Positions 44,322 through 51,777 of a stretch of 64,000 bases of DNA are shown here, piece by piece. The notes beneath the pieces are model-generated. The model ran no database searches, was not told the origin of the DNA, and saw only the letters and a list, made by a program, of their open reading frames with translations. The translations under genes were made by a program, and so were the position numbers. Source of the stretch: Chitinophaga sp. Ak27. Its GTDB lineage: Bacteria; Bacteroidota; Bacteroidia; Chitinophagales; Chitinophagaceae. The first letter of the stretch is position 1. Each line of letters opens with the position of its first letter. Location of the stretch: assembly GCF_012726295.1 (NCBI RefSeq), contig NZ_JABAOB010000002.1, positions 496,001 through 560,000 on the forward strand, written 5' to 3'.

Positions 44322-45887
44322 ATGAATCATCGGATAGCACGATGGGCGATTTATTTTTTCTGCCTGTTGCTGGATGTGAGCGTCGCCGCAAGCCTTTACC
44401 GTGGATATTTAAGTGGTTGGTTCCTGTTGCCGGTGGCAGTGGGATTGAGCCTGTTAACGATTTACGACCGGCTGCAGGGAAAGCATGCCTTATTGCGTAA
44501 CTACCCGTTGCTCGGGCGTTTGCGCTACCTGCTGGAACAAATCCGGCCGGAGATGCGGCAGTATTTTTTTGAATCAGACACCGACGGAAGGCCTTTCAGC
44601 CGGCGTCAGCGAGCCGTAGTATACCAGCGCGCAAAAGACGTAAAGCAAACCGTTGCCTTTGGTGCGTTGGACAACATGTATGAACCGGGCTATGAATGGG
44701 CCGCCCATACTGCTTTTCCTACCAAGGTGAAGCCGGAGGATTTAAGGGTAACCATTGGCAATGAGCAATGTGCGCAGCCTTATAATGCCAGCCTGTTAAA
44801 TATCAGCGCCATGAGCTATGGTGCATTGAGTAAGACCGCCATTGCCTCGCTGAATGGGGGTGCACAATTGGGCGGCTTTGCGCATAATACGGGCGAGGGA
44901 GGTATCAGTCCCTATCACCTGCAAAATGGTGGGGCATTGATCTGGCAGATTGGCACCGGTTACTTTGGTTGCCGGGATGAGCAGGGACATTTCTCGCCGG
45001 AAGAATTTACAAAAGCAGCAGCGGAAGGTGCTGTTAAAATGATAGAGCTGAAACTGAGCCAGGGCGCTAAACCCGGTAAAGGAGGCGTACTGCCTGCAGC
45101 TAAAAACACCCCTGAAATTGCGGCCATCCGTAAGGTAACGCCAGGGGTAAGCGTATTGTCGCCAGCCGGCCATACCGCCTTCAGTAATGAGTATGAGATG
45201 CTGGCCTTCCTGCAACAATTGCGTAAACTTTCCGGGGGCAAGCCGGTAGGGTTTAAGCTGTGTGTAGGCCGTGCAGATGAGTTTGAGCGTATTTGCACCG
45301 CTATGGTTAATACCGGCATTTATCCAGACTTTATTACAGTAGATGGTGCAGAAGGCGGTACCGGGGCGGCCCCGCTGGAGTTTACGGATTCTATTGGCAT
45401 GCCGCTATACGATGCCCTGGCATTGGTGGTGAATATGCTGAAGCACTACGGGTTAAAGAAGCATGTACGTATCCTGGCCAGCGGTAAGATTATTACCGGC
45501 TTCGATATTATGAAGGTCCTGGCTATGGGGGCGGATGCCTGCTATAGTGCCCGCGGAATGATGCTGGCCTTGGGTTGTATCCAGGCTTTGCAATGCGATA
45601 GCGGCAGTTGCCCGGTAGGCGTAGCTACCCAGGACCCAACGCTGTACCAGGGTGTTAATGTAGCCGACAAAAAAGTAAGGGTGGCCAACTTTCACCGCAA
45701 TACCATTTATGCATTGGCAGAACTGATGGGGGCCTGTGGCTTTGCTGCTCCCGACAAAGTAAGTCCTGCCGCACTTTACCGGCGTATCACCCGAACGGAT
45801 GTACGCTCTTATGAAGAAATATATGCTCCGGATTATAACAGCAAAGCGGGAGCGGCGCTCTATCCGGGGCCATCTGTAAACAACTGA
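44322..45887 (+). CDS. FMN-binding glutamate synthase family protein, membrane-anchored
   Basis: A 521-residue protein with two N-terminal membrane helices (about residues 7-46) followed by the FMN-binding TIM barrel of the glutamate synthase large subunit. Key elements: NISAMSYGALSKTAIASLNGGA (about 163-184), NTGEGGISPYH, WQIGTGYFGC, the catalytic-loop region ITVDGAEGGTGAAPLEF (about 345-360), ASGKIITGFDIMKVLAMGAD and the 3Fe-4S-type CDSGSCPVGVATQDP near residue 425. There is no glutaminase domain, so the substrate is uncertain despite the name. ATG 44322 follows an in-frame extension to 44271 that is not used. It shares a transcript with an Rnk-like gene 15 bp downstream. The long structured leader is described separately. 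Confidence 0.88.
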   Translation: MNHRIARWAIYFFCLLLDVSVAASLYRGYLSGWFLLPVAVGLSLLTIYDRLQGKHALLRNYPLLGRLRYLLEQIRPEMRQYFFESDTDGRPFSRRQRAVVYQRAKDVKQTVAFGALDNMYEPGYEWAAHTAFPTKVKPEDLRVTIGNEQCAQPYNASLLNISAMSYGALSKTAIASLNGGAQLGGFAHNTGEGGISPYHLQNGGALIWQIGTGYFGCRDEQGHFSPEEFTKAAAEGAVKMIELKLSQGAKPGKGGVLPAAKNTPEIAAIRKVTPGVSVLSPAGHTAFSNEYEMLAFLQQLRKLSGGKPVGFKLCVGRADEFERICTAMVNTGIYPDFITVDGAEGGTGAAPLEFTDSIGMPLYDALALVVNMLKHYGLKKHVRILASGKIITGFDIMKVLAMGADACYSARGMMLALGCIQALQCDSGSCPVGVATQDPTLYQGVNVADKKVRVANFHRNTIYALAELMGACGFAAPDKVSPAALYRRITRTDVRSYEEIYAPDYNSKAGAALYPGPSVNN

Positions 45888-45902
45888 TAAAAACCGGTCA
45901 TC

Positions 45903-46280
45903 ATGAAAAAGAAACAGATCATTGTGTCCCTACATGATTACGACATCCTGAAAACCCTGTGCTACCATGCACCGGGTTCCGACAAGCTGAGAGAGGAGCT
46001 CGACAGAGCGGTGATAAAAAAAGGTAAGGTACCGGATGACGTAGTACAGGTAAACTCCACCCTGCAGTTCAGAGATGCGCGCAGTGGCGCCGTAAGAAGC
46101 GTTCAGCTGGTATTGCCGGCTGCCAGCAACATACAGCTGGGCAAATTATCCATTCTCTCACCGATAGGTACGGCCTTGTTGGGCTATAGCGCCGGTGACG
46201 TGATAGACTGGGAAGTGCCTGCGGGCAAAACGCAGCTGCATATCCTGGAGGTGGTAAATACGCCTGCAGCAGCAGTTTAA
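45903..46280 (+). CDS. Rnk-like regulator (GreA/GreB C-terminal domain)
   Basis: A 125-residue protein with a short N-terminal helical segment and a GreA/GreB C-terminal FKBP-like domain, the arrangement of Rnk nucleoside-diphosphate-kinase regulators. Visible are IIVSLHDYDILKTL near the start, the VNSTLQFRDARSG region and KLSILSPIGTALLGYSAGDVIDWEVPAG (about 80-107), the standard core. In E. coli, Rnk binds RNA polymerase and competes with GreA, GreB and DksA. It has no coiled coil long enough to reach the active site, so it would act as an anti-Gre factor. Encoded 15 bp after the FMN-binding protein. Confidence 0.84.
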   Translation: MKKKQIIVSLHDYDILKTLCYHAPGSDKLREELDRAVIKKGKVPDDVVQVNSTLQFRDARSGAVRSVQLVLPAASNIQLGKLSILSPIGTALLGYSAGDVIDWEVPAGKTQLHILEVVNTPAAAV

Positions 46281-46322
46281 AGAAGCTATTAGTGTTAGCG
46301 ATCAAATATGTATCAATAGAGC

Positions 46323-46357
46323 AAAAAAAGCCCCCGCTTCGTGCGGGGGCTTCCTTT
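46323..46357. terminator. Bidirectional terminator, Rnk-like and DUF192 genes
   Basis: Ten-base GC-rich arms AAGCCCCCGC (46328-46337) and GCGGGGGCTT (46343-46352) around TTCGT. An A-run lies on the left and CCTTTT on the right, so it suits both convergent genes and is stronger for the minus strand. Confidence 0.82.
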
Positions 46358-46377
46358 TATAAAAAAGTCGTTATTAT

Positions 46378-46920
46378 TTATTTGTAGCTGATTTTATCGC
46401 CATAACCGATATGGTATTTATCACAGAAGCCACCGTTTACTTCCAGTACATACTTCGCTTTTTTGTAAGAAGGAAGGCTTTCCTCCGACAGAGGCGTAGC
46501 ATATTTTTGAATAGACACGATTTCCATGTTATCTGCGATATAGATAATGTCGAGGGAGATGTAAGTGTTTTTCATCCAGAAGGCCCTTTCTTCCATATCA
46601 GGAAAAATGAATAACATGCCCTGGTCGTCTGTCATCGATTTGCGGTACATTAGTCCATCGGCGCGTTGCTCATCGGTTTGTGCCAGCTGTATATCTATTT
46701 TACGCAGGGTATCTGCACCTGATTTTGCGATGAAAGCCAGGGCGCCCTGTTTCTTGAAAGCAATCCCATTGGAGGTTTCGCCGGCCACGTCAGGAGTGGT
46801 AGTAGTAGCAGCGCCGTTTTCCGTAGTAGCGGTATTGTTGCTGCTGTTGTTACTTCCCTGCTGGTGACAACCCGCAGCGTATAAGCTGGCTATCAGTATA
46901 CATTTAAGGTGTAGTTGCAT
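46378..46920 (-). CDS. DUF192 domain-containing lipoprotein
   Basis: A 180-residue exported protein. The signal peptide ends in a lipobox (LYAAGC, Cys18), followed by a Ser/Asn/Thr-rich linker of about 35 residues. The DUF192 domain covers about residues 65-178: IDIQLAQTDEQRADGLMYRKSM, MLFIFPDMEERAFWMKNTYISLDIIYI and VLEVNGGFCDKYHIGYGDKISY. The family fold is known, function is not; it is often exported and secreted. It follows mqnE by 12 bp on the same strand and ends at a strong terminator, so it is the last gene of the M43 protease - mqnE - DUF192 transcript. Confidence 0.87.
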   Translation of the reverse strand: MQLHLKCILIASLYAAGCHQQGSNNSSNNTATTENGAATTTTPDVAGETSNGIAFKKQGALAFIAKSGADTLRKIDIQLAQTDEQRADGLMYRKSMTDDQGMLFIFPDMEERAFWMKNTYISLDIIYIADNMEIVSIQKYATPLSEESLPSYKKAKYVLEVNGGFCDKYHIGYGDKISYK

Positions 46921-46932
46921 AAGATAGAAATG

Positions 46933-48114
46933 CTATTTGGTGAGCAGTTCTTCATCAGAAAAAACTACTTCGGTATAATCCATTATTTCGTTGTAAACCG
47001 TGTCTCTTTCTACCGGGCGTCTGCCAGCTTGTTTGATCAAGGTAGCCAGCTGGGCGGTGTTCATCGATGGGTTTTGTTCTTCCGCGCCTGCCATCGAGTA
47101 TATCTTAGTGGTATCGTCGATAGTGCCGTCGAGGTCATTTACACCGAAAGACAAGGTGAGTTGAGCGGTATTTCTTCCCAGCATCGGCCAGTAGGCTTTC
47201 AGGTGTGGGAAGTTATCCATGTACAAACGGGCTACAGCGTATAGTTTCAGGTCTTCCACGATAGAGCTTTCCGGGATATGGGCCATATCATTGCCTTTAT
47301 TACGGAATTTCAGTGGAATGAAAGTATTGAAGCCGCCGGTTTCATCCTGCAGTTGACGCAGGCGCTCCATATGGTCGATACGGTCTGCATAAGATTCGAT
47401 ATGGCCATAAAGCATGGTGGCATTGGTATGCATGCCACGCTGATGGGCGGCTTTGTGAATGGCCAGCCATCCGTCGGCATCTACTTTATCGTGACAGATT
47501 TTCGCACGTACTTCGGGAGCAAAGATTTCGGCGCCTCCGCCAGGCATGGATTGCAGGCCGGCTTCGTTGAGGATGCGCATCCCTTCTTCAATGCTTACTT
47601 TCGCTTTGCGGAACATGTAATCCAGTTCTACCGCCGTAAATCCTTTGATATGCAGATCCGGACGATGTGCCCTGATCTTCTGGATCAGTTCCACGAAGAA
47701 GTCGAGCTGCATTTTAGGATGTACGCCGCCTACGATATGCACTTCTGTTACCGGCTGGTTATCGTATTTTTTCACGATATCCATCATCTGGTCTATGCTG
47801 AGTTCCCATCCATCTTCCCGGTTTTTATATAGGCGGGAATAAGAACAGAAGTGGCAGGTGAAAACGCAAACGTTGGTAGGTTCTATATGAAAGTTGCGGT
47901 TGAAATAAGTTTTATCGCCATGCATCCGCTCTCGTACCTGGTTGGCTAAGGCGCCCAACAGGCCTACATCGCCTTTCTGGAATAAGATCAGCCCTTCTGC
48001 GGGTGTAATTCTTTCTGCCTGGAGTATCTTCTCTGCAATGCGTTTGATATCTGCATCTATGTTGGCTTGCTGCAGGAGCGCTTGAACTGCCGGATTATCT
48101 TTTCTCGTCGTCAT
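46933..48114 (-). CDS. mqnE: Aminofutalosine synthase (radical SAM)
   Basis: A 393-residue radical SAM enzyme of the futalosine route to menaquinone, joining 3-[(1-carboxyvinyl)oxy]benzoate and SAM to give aminofutalosine. The 4Fe-4S-binding cysteines are Cys83, Cys87 and Cys90 in NVCVFTCHFC. Other conserved blocks are TEVHIVGGVHPKM, MPGGGAEIF (about residue 190) and the C-terminal FGVNDLDGTIDDTTKIY, diagnostic for the MqnE/MqnC pair. The product length is normal. Its ATG overlaps the stop codon of the upstream metalloprotease gene (48111-48114), an unexpected partner for a cofactor gene. No other menaquinone gene is in view. Confidence 0.94.
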   Translation of the reverse strand: MTTRKDNPAVQALLQQANIDADIKRIAEKILQAERITPAEGLILFQKGDVGLLGALANQVRERMHGDKTYFNRNFHIEPTNVCVFTCHFCSYSRLYKNREDGWELSIDQMMDIVKKYDNQPVTEVHIVGGVHPKMQLDFFVELIQKIRAHRPDLHIKGFTAVELDYMFRKAKVSIEEGMRILNEAGLQSMPGGGAEIFAPEVRAKICHDKVDADGWLAIHKAAHQRGMHTNATMLYGHIESYADRIDHMERLRQLQDETGGFNTFIPLKFRNKGNDMAHIPESSIVEDLKLYAVARLYMDNFPHLKAYWPMLGRNTAQLTLSFGVNDLDGTIDDTTKIYSMAGAEEQNPSMNTAQLATLIKQAGRRPVERDTVYNEIMDYTEVVFSDEELLTK

Positions 48115-50249
48115 CTTACTTTCATTAATTTAATGGTATTGGCCCTGTTCCTGTAAATTAATTTTACAAAATAAACACCATTTGGCTCATTTACCAAATT
48201 AAAGGTCAGCCGGTTCCCTATGCCTATCTCCTTAGCTATTCTGCTCATAATAAACTGTCCGGCGGCATTGTAAATAGATACCTGTACCAGGTCTTCCGGC
48301 ACCTGGTAAAAGGTGACCCAAACCACCCCGGTAGTCGGGTTAGGGTTCACTAAAACGCCCTTTTCCCTTAAGGTAGGGTTCACATCCTTGGTGACAATCC
48401 TTATATTATCAATATAAATGTTATTCTCTGAATTTGAGATATTTCTGAAGGCTACTTGAAATTTTGATTGATGCACCACAGCAGTCAGATCCACAGAATC
48501 ACGGCGCCATTCGGTAGTGGTGGGTACAAATTCAGTTTGAACCGCTTTTTGCCGCGTAATGAGGTTAGCGCCCCATTTTGAATAGAGGAGTTGACCGGTT
48601 TGGCGGCAATCGGTAGTCACCAGCACCTGCAACGTATCCCAGGGATTGGAAGGAGATGCTGTGGCCGGATCGGTATATACCGCGGCGGCTACGTCGAAAA
48701 ACAGGAATACGGAGTCGCTGTTTTGCGGGTCCAGCACCGGCGTAATGAGGTCGTCTACCTGGCCGTTGGTATTATAGCCCAGGTTACGCATGAGCGCGGA
48801 GGCGTTACTATTCCTGCCTACGTCGCGACTGCGTTCCCAGGTAAAGCTGCGGTCGGGGTTATACAGGTCCCATCCGGGAGGAGGGAAGCTGTCGTCTTCA
48901 AAGCCCTGCTCGAAAGGGAGGCGCGCTTCGGCATCGTAGCGGAAGCGGATATTTGCGGTATCGTTGCTCACATTTTCATCGGCTACGCCATTGGGCAATT
49001 GCGTATAGGCTTTCAGGTTATAGCTGCCAATGGCCACACTGGCCGGTGGCAAGGTAGCGGTGGCCTGCTGCAGTGGGTTCAGGTTACCGGTCCATTGATA
49101 GGAGGTAAGGGGGCCGTTGTTCAGCTGGTACCAGATGGTAGCCGAGGTAAGCGGGCGGCTGCCGCGGTTGCGGATGGTTACCACCGGGTTAATACGGGGA
49201 TCGCATATTTTGCCGGAAGGCGCATCAATACTCACCAGCGAGGCATCGTTGGCCACCAGGATAGGTGGCACACAACCATCGGAGGTCATCAGGGTAGTAG
49301 TAATATTTTCCAGCACATAGCGCATACGGTCTACCTGTCCGGCGGTGAAAAGGTGCATACAGGCATCGTCGGTATAGTCCATATAGTTCATGAACATGAC
49401 GCCGGGCGCTACTGTGGTGCAGTTATCCAGTTTAGGGAAAGTGGGGCAGCCGTAGGTATTATCTCCTTGCAGGGGCGTATCGGTAATCCCATCATCAATG
49501 GTACAACCGCCGTTATCATCTCCCCAAATATGCTTTAAACCAAAGTAGTGGCCGATTTCATGGGTACAGGTGCGGCCCAGGTCATATACCCGGCCTACAC
49601 TGCCGGTGGTACCGAAAGCGGTATAGTGTATTACTACGCCCTCCTGTTCTTCCGGGAAGCCGGTTCCCGGGGGAGCAGCCACACCGAGGTAGTTGCCGGA
49701 AAGGCGGGTAACCCATATGTTAAGGTATTTGGAATGGTCCCAGGCATCAGAGCCACCGGTACTGTTGTACTTGGCATCGGCGGCGGCGCCATTGATCGAA
49801 AAGCTTTGACCGGCGGCGGTCTTTACCTTTACGATGCCGCTGGTAGGTTCTCCATCCGGTGTACGCTGGGCAAGGCAGAAGTTAATACGGGTATTGCCAA
49901 TGAGCGGTTGCCATACCGCCGGCACCTGGCTGATATCGGTATTGGCAGCATTATAATCACGGTTTAATACATCTATCTGGGAAAGCACCTGGTTGTAGGT
50001 AACCGCGCTGGTATCATCGAGTACAATATGCACCACCACGGGGATAGACACGGTTTGGGGGATAGCCTCTACTTTGGCGCGCTGGGCTTGCCCCAACAGC
50101 ATCTGACGTTCATTTTGCTGTACAATCTGCAGCAATCGCGGGTTTTCGTTTACGCGTTGTTGTATGACTTCCGCCGTGCCGCATTTCCGCTGCGCCACCG
50201 CTGTCAGGCCATAGAAAGAGGTAAACAGGATAATAAAGAGATAACGCAA
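48111..50249 (-). CDS. Secreted M43 zinc metalloprotease with T9SS sorting domain, probable TTG start
   Basis: A 712-residue secreted protease when started at the TTG at 50249, giving MRYLFIILFTSFYGLTAVAQ, a clean signal peptide. The only longer start is a GTG at 50363 inside the upstream terminator, which would put 38 residues before that peptide. The zinc motif HEIGHYFGLKH lies at about residues 230-240, within CTHEIGHYFG, as in pappalysin/cytophagalysin-type M43 peptidases. A CARDB-like domain (about 330-440) is followed by a jelly-roll module (FEQGFEDDSFPPPGWDLY, SEFQVAFRN-like), and a T9SS type A sorting domain ends the protein (VNPNPTTGVVWVTF, NGVYFVKL). It sits on the cell surface or is released. 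mqnE follows with a four-base overlap. Confidence 0.88.
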   Translation of the reverse strand: MRYLFIILFTSFYGLTAVAQRKCGTAEVIQQRVNENPRLLQIVQQNERQMLLGQAQRAKVEAIPQTVSIPVVVHIVLDDTSAVTYNQVLSQIDVLNRDYNAANTDISQVPAVWQPLIGNTRINFCLAQRTPDGEPTSGIVKVKTAAGQSFSINGAAADAKYNSTGGSDAWDHSKYLNIWVTRLSGNYLGVAAPPGTGFPEEQEGVVIHYTAFGTTGSVGRVYDLGRTCTHEIGHYFGLKHIWGDDNGGCTIDDGITDTPLQGDNTYGCPTFPKLDNCTTVAPGVMFMNYMDYTDDACMHLFTAGQVDRMRYVLENITTTLMTSDGCVPPILVANDASLVSIDAPSGKICDPRINPVVTIRNRGSRPLTSATIWYQLNNGPLTSYQWTGNLNPLQQATATLPPASVAIGSYNLKAYTQLPNGVADENVSNDTANIRFRYDAEARLPFEQGFEDDSFPPPGWDLYNPDRSFTWERSRDVGRNSNASALMRNLGYNTNGQVDDLITPVLDPQNSDSVFLFFDVAAAVYTDPATASPSNPWDTLQVLVTTDCRQTGQLLYSKWGANLITRQKAVQTEFVPTTTEWRRDSVDLTAVVHQSKFQVAFRNISNSENNIYIDNIRIVTKDVNPTLREKGVLVNPNPTTGVVWVTFYQVPEDLVQVSIYNAAGQFIMSRIAKEIGIGNRLTFNLVNEPNGVYFVKLIYRNRANTIKLMKVR

Positions 50250-50325
50250 AAAGGTAAGTTTTGGGAATGAAGATACGAGAAAGAATTTGCGAATGTAATA
50301 TGTCGTCAAAAAAGGAATACGGAAA

Positions 50326-50361
50326 AAAAAAGCGTCCCGGTATACACCGGGACGCTTTTTC
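50326..50361 (-). terminator. Rho-independent terminator after trxA
   Basis: Fifteen-base arms (50327-50341 and 50346-50360) with an ATAC loop and A/T runs on both sides. It separates trxA from the M43 protease gene and overlaps the putative far GTG of that gene. Confidence 0.86.
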
Positions 50362-50379
50362 ACTCAGTTTTTATAAAAA

Positions 50380-50697
50380 TTACATATTGGCCTGAATTTT
50401 CTTATCCAGCACAGATTTAGGCACTGCGCCTACCTGTTTGTCAACTACCTGGCCACCTTTTACGAAAAGGATAGCCGGGATGCTGGTGATACCGTAATTG
50501 ATAGACAACTGTGGGTTCTGATCCACGTTCACTTTACCGATGTTTACTTTACCTGCGTAATCTTTAGACAATTCTTCGATAACCGGACCAATCGCGCGAC
50601 AAGGACCACACCATTCTGCCCAAAAGTCGATAACAGTTAATTTATCGGAATTCAGAACTTCTGTTTCAAAGTTCGCGTCTGTGATTTCTAAAGCCAT
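50380..50697 (-). CDS. trxA: Thioredoxin
   Basis: A 105-residue thioredoxin, the general cytoplasmic disulfide reductant. The redox motif WCGPC is at residues 29-33 within [15 protein letters not shown]; the cis-proline loop is in [13 protein letters not shown] (about residues 72-84). ATG 50697 is preferred over a TTG two codons upstream. It is transcribed alone and ends at a strong terminator. In this genome it could also reduce the free methionine sulfoxide reductase encoded at 10872-11351, which is inference. Confidence 0.95.
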   Translation of the reverse strand: MALEITDANFETEVLNSDKLTVIDFWAEWCGPCRAIGPVIEELSKDYAGKVNIGKVNVDQNPQLSINYGITSIPAILFVKGGQVVDKQVGAVPKSVLDKKIQANM

Positions 50698-51060
50698 ATT
50701 CAAAAGTTTTAAAAAGGTATATTAATGATTGTTTTGATTTTCAAATTTGTATAATAGTCATCAAATCCTGATCCGAACGCAAATTACTGCATTTTTGACA
50801 CGGTACTTATTGATTATCTCTATACACATATCAATTGCGCAGATGTAAAAGTAGTGAATTTGTGATTATTAGTGATTTTTACGGCAATTCTAACAAATAA
50901 GTATGAGTTTGTTTGATCAAAAACGATATAGCAGTAATGATCCTAATAAATATGGTGAGACGAATCGTCATGTCATAGGTGCCATTCCGGCAATAGTAAG
51001 GCAGATAGCTGAATTTCAGACGAACATTATTGTATCTGGCTTTCATCCTGGAGTTTCTAT
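50698..51060. other. Upstream region of trxA and start of a decayed segment
   Basis: About 360 bp with no convincing gene. The first 150 bp should hold the trxA promoter; only degenerate -7 candidates were seen. A short + strand open frame (50903-51094) encodes 63 residues without family resemblance. It may be a remnant of the gene whose frameshifted end follows at 51061. The sequence is AT-richer than its neighbours. Confidence 0.4.
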
Positions 51061-51290
51061 TCCCTTATTTGTTTTTCTCGGTGCTTTGATGTGAAGAAAC
51101 TCCGTACGGATATGAAGACCGGTGACCCCAACGCTACAGGAGTCGCTGCTAAGGCAGCTCTAGATGTGACAATAGGTGCCGTTTCTGTATGGGGGGCCTG
51201 TTGGTTGGACGATAGGTACTGTTTATTTTTGTGGGTGATGCCCTTGGTTGGTGGGAAAAAGACTGGGGACAACCCGAATATAAGGAATAA
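51061..51290 (+). pseudogene. Frameshifted C-terminal remnant of a probable polymorphic (Rhs-type) toxin protein
   Basis: Read in one frame the segment gives KKLRTDMKTGDPNATG and ALDVTIGAVSVWG, then breaks. Removing one G from the G6 run at 51191-51196 restores PVGWTIGTVYF. Removing one T from the T-run near 51226-51230 restores VGDALGWWEKDWGQPEYKE with a stop at 51288-51290. The joined product resembles C-terminal tips of Rhs-like or other polymorphic secreted proteins in Bacteroidota (an AAKAALDV glycine-rich hydrophobic module). No toxin core or N-terminal part remains. Both breaks are in homopolymers, so a sequencing error cannot be excluded, but the missing upstream part still argues for a decayed fragment. 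The next gene lies 10 bp on. Confidence 0.5.
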
Positions 51291-51300
51291 TAAATTTTAG

Positions 51301-51708
51301 ATGATGCGACAGTTTTATAAATATATCATTTACCGGCTTTATACCTGGGCTAAGAATGGGCCTAGTAACAGTACACCTATTCTCAATGTACTTATAACGC
51401 TTGCGTTTGTACATTATATGCAATTGGGAATAGTACTTCTAATTGTGGGACTGAGTCTGCGGTCCAGTGTTCATTTCCCGAGAATCGGGCCTGAGTATAT
51501 TGTTGGCTTCATGTTTCTATTGTTAATCGCTCACTATTTTCTTTTTTACAATAAAGAAAGATGGGCTAGTTATGAGAAAGAGTTCAAAGATGAAAGCCCC
51601 GAAGAAAGCAGGAGAGGCAAAATTTATGTGCTGGTCTATTTAATAGGAAGCACACTTGGCGCTATACCTTTAATGCTGCTTCTTGGTAAGATTTTTCATA
51701 CAATATAG
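51301..51708 (+). CDS. Small membrane protein, possible orphan immunity protein
   Basis: A 135-residue protein with three or four hydrophobic segments (about residues 27-52, 60-80 and 107-132), a Tyr/Arg-rich start (MMRQFYKYIIYRLYTWAKNG) and a charged cytoplasmic loop KERWASYEKEFKDESPEESRRGK. I do not recognise a named family. Small membrane proteins with a YYRxY-type start often lie right after toxin-tip genes in Bacteroidota, and this one starts 10 bp after the toxin-like remnant. Immunity function is therefore inference from position and shape. Base composition is AT-rich relative to its neighbours. It is intact and should be translated. Confidence 0.65.
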   Translation: MMRQFYKYIIYRLYTWAKNGPSNSTPILNVLITLAFVHYMQLGIVLLIVGLSLRSSVHFPRIGPEYIVGFMFLLLIAHYFLFYNKERWASYEKEFKDESPEESRRGKIYVLVYLIGSTLGAIPLMLLLGKIFHTI

Positions 51709-51721
51709 TAGGCGGGAATAC

Positions 51722-51751
51722 AGTAACGGCAGGAAGCCTCCTGTCGTTACT
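51722..51751. terminator. Hairpin between convergent genes
   Basis: Thirteen-base arms at 51722-51734 and 51739-51751 with one G-U position and an AGCC loop. No U-run on either strand. It probably ends transcription or protects 3' ends of the small membrane protein gene and the convergent secreted-protein gene. Confidence 0.45.
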
Positions 51752-51777
51752 CCGTTCTGATGAAGTGTGAATTTACA

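Noticed and set aside
50903..51094. A 63-residue plus-strand frame upstream of the toxin-like remnant
   Set aside because: Not in the same frame as the remnant, has no family resemblance and no promoter. It may be a decayed part of the same former gene, but that is not shown.
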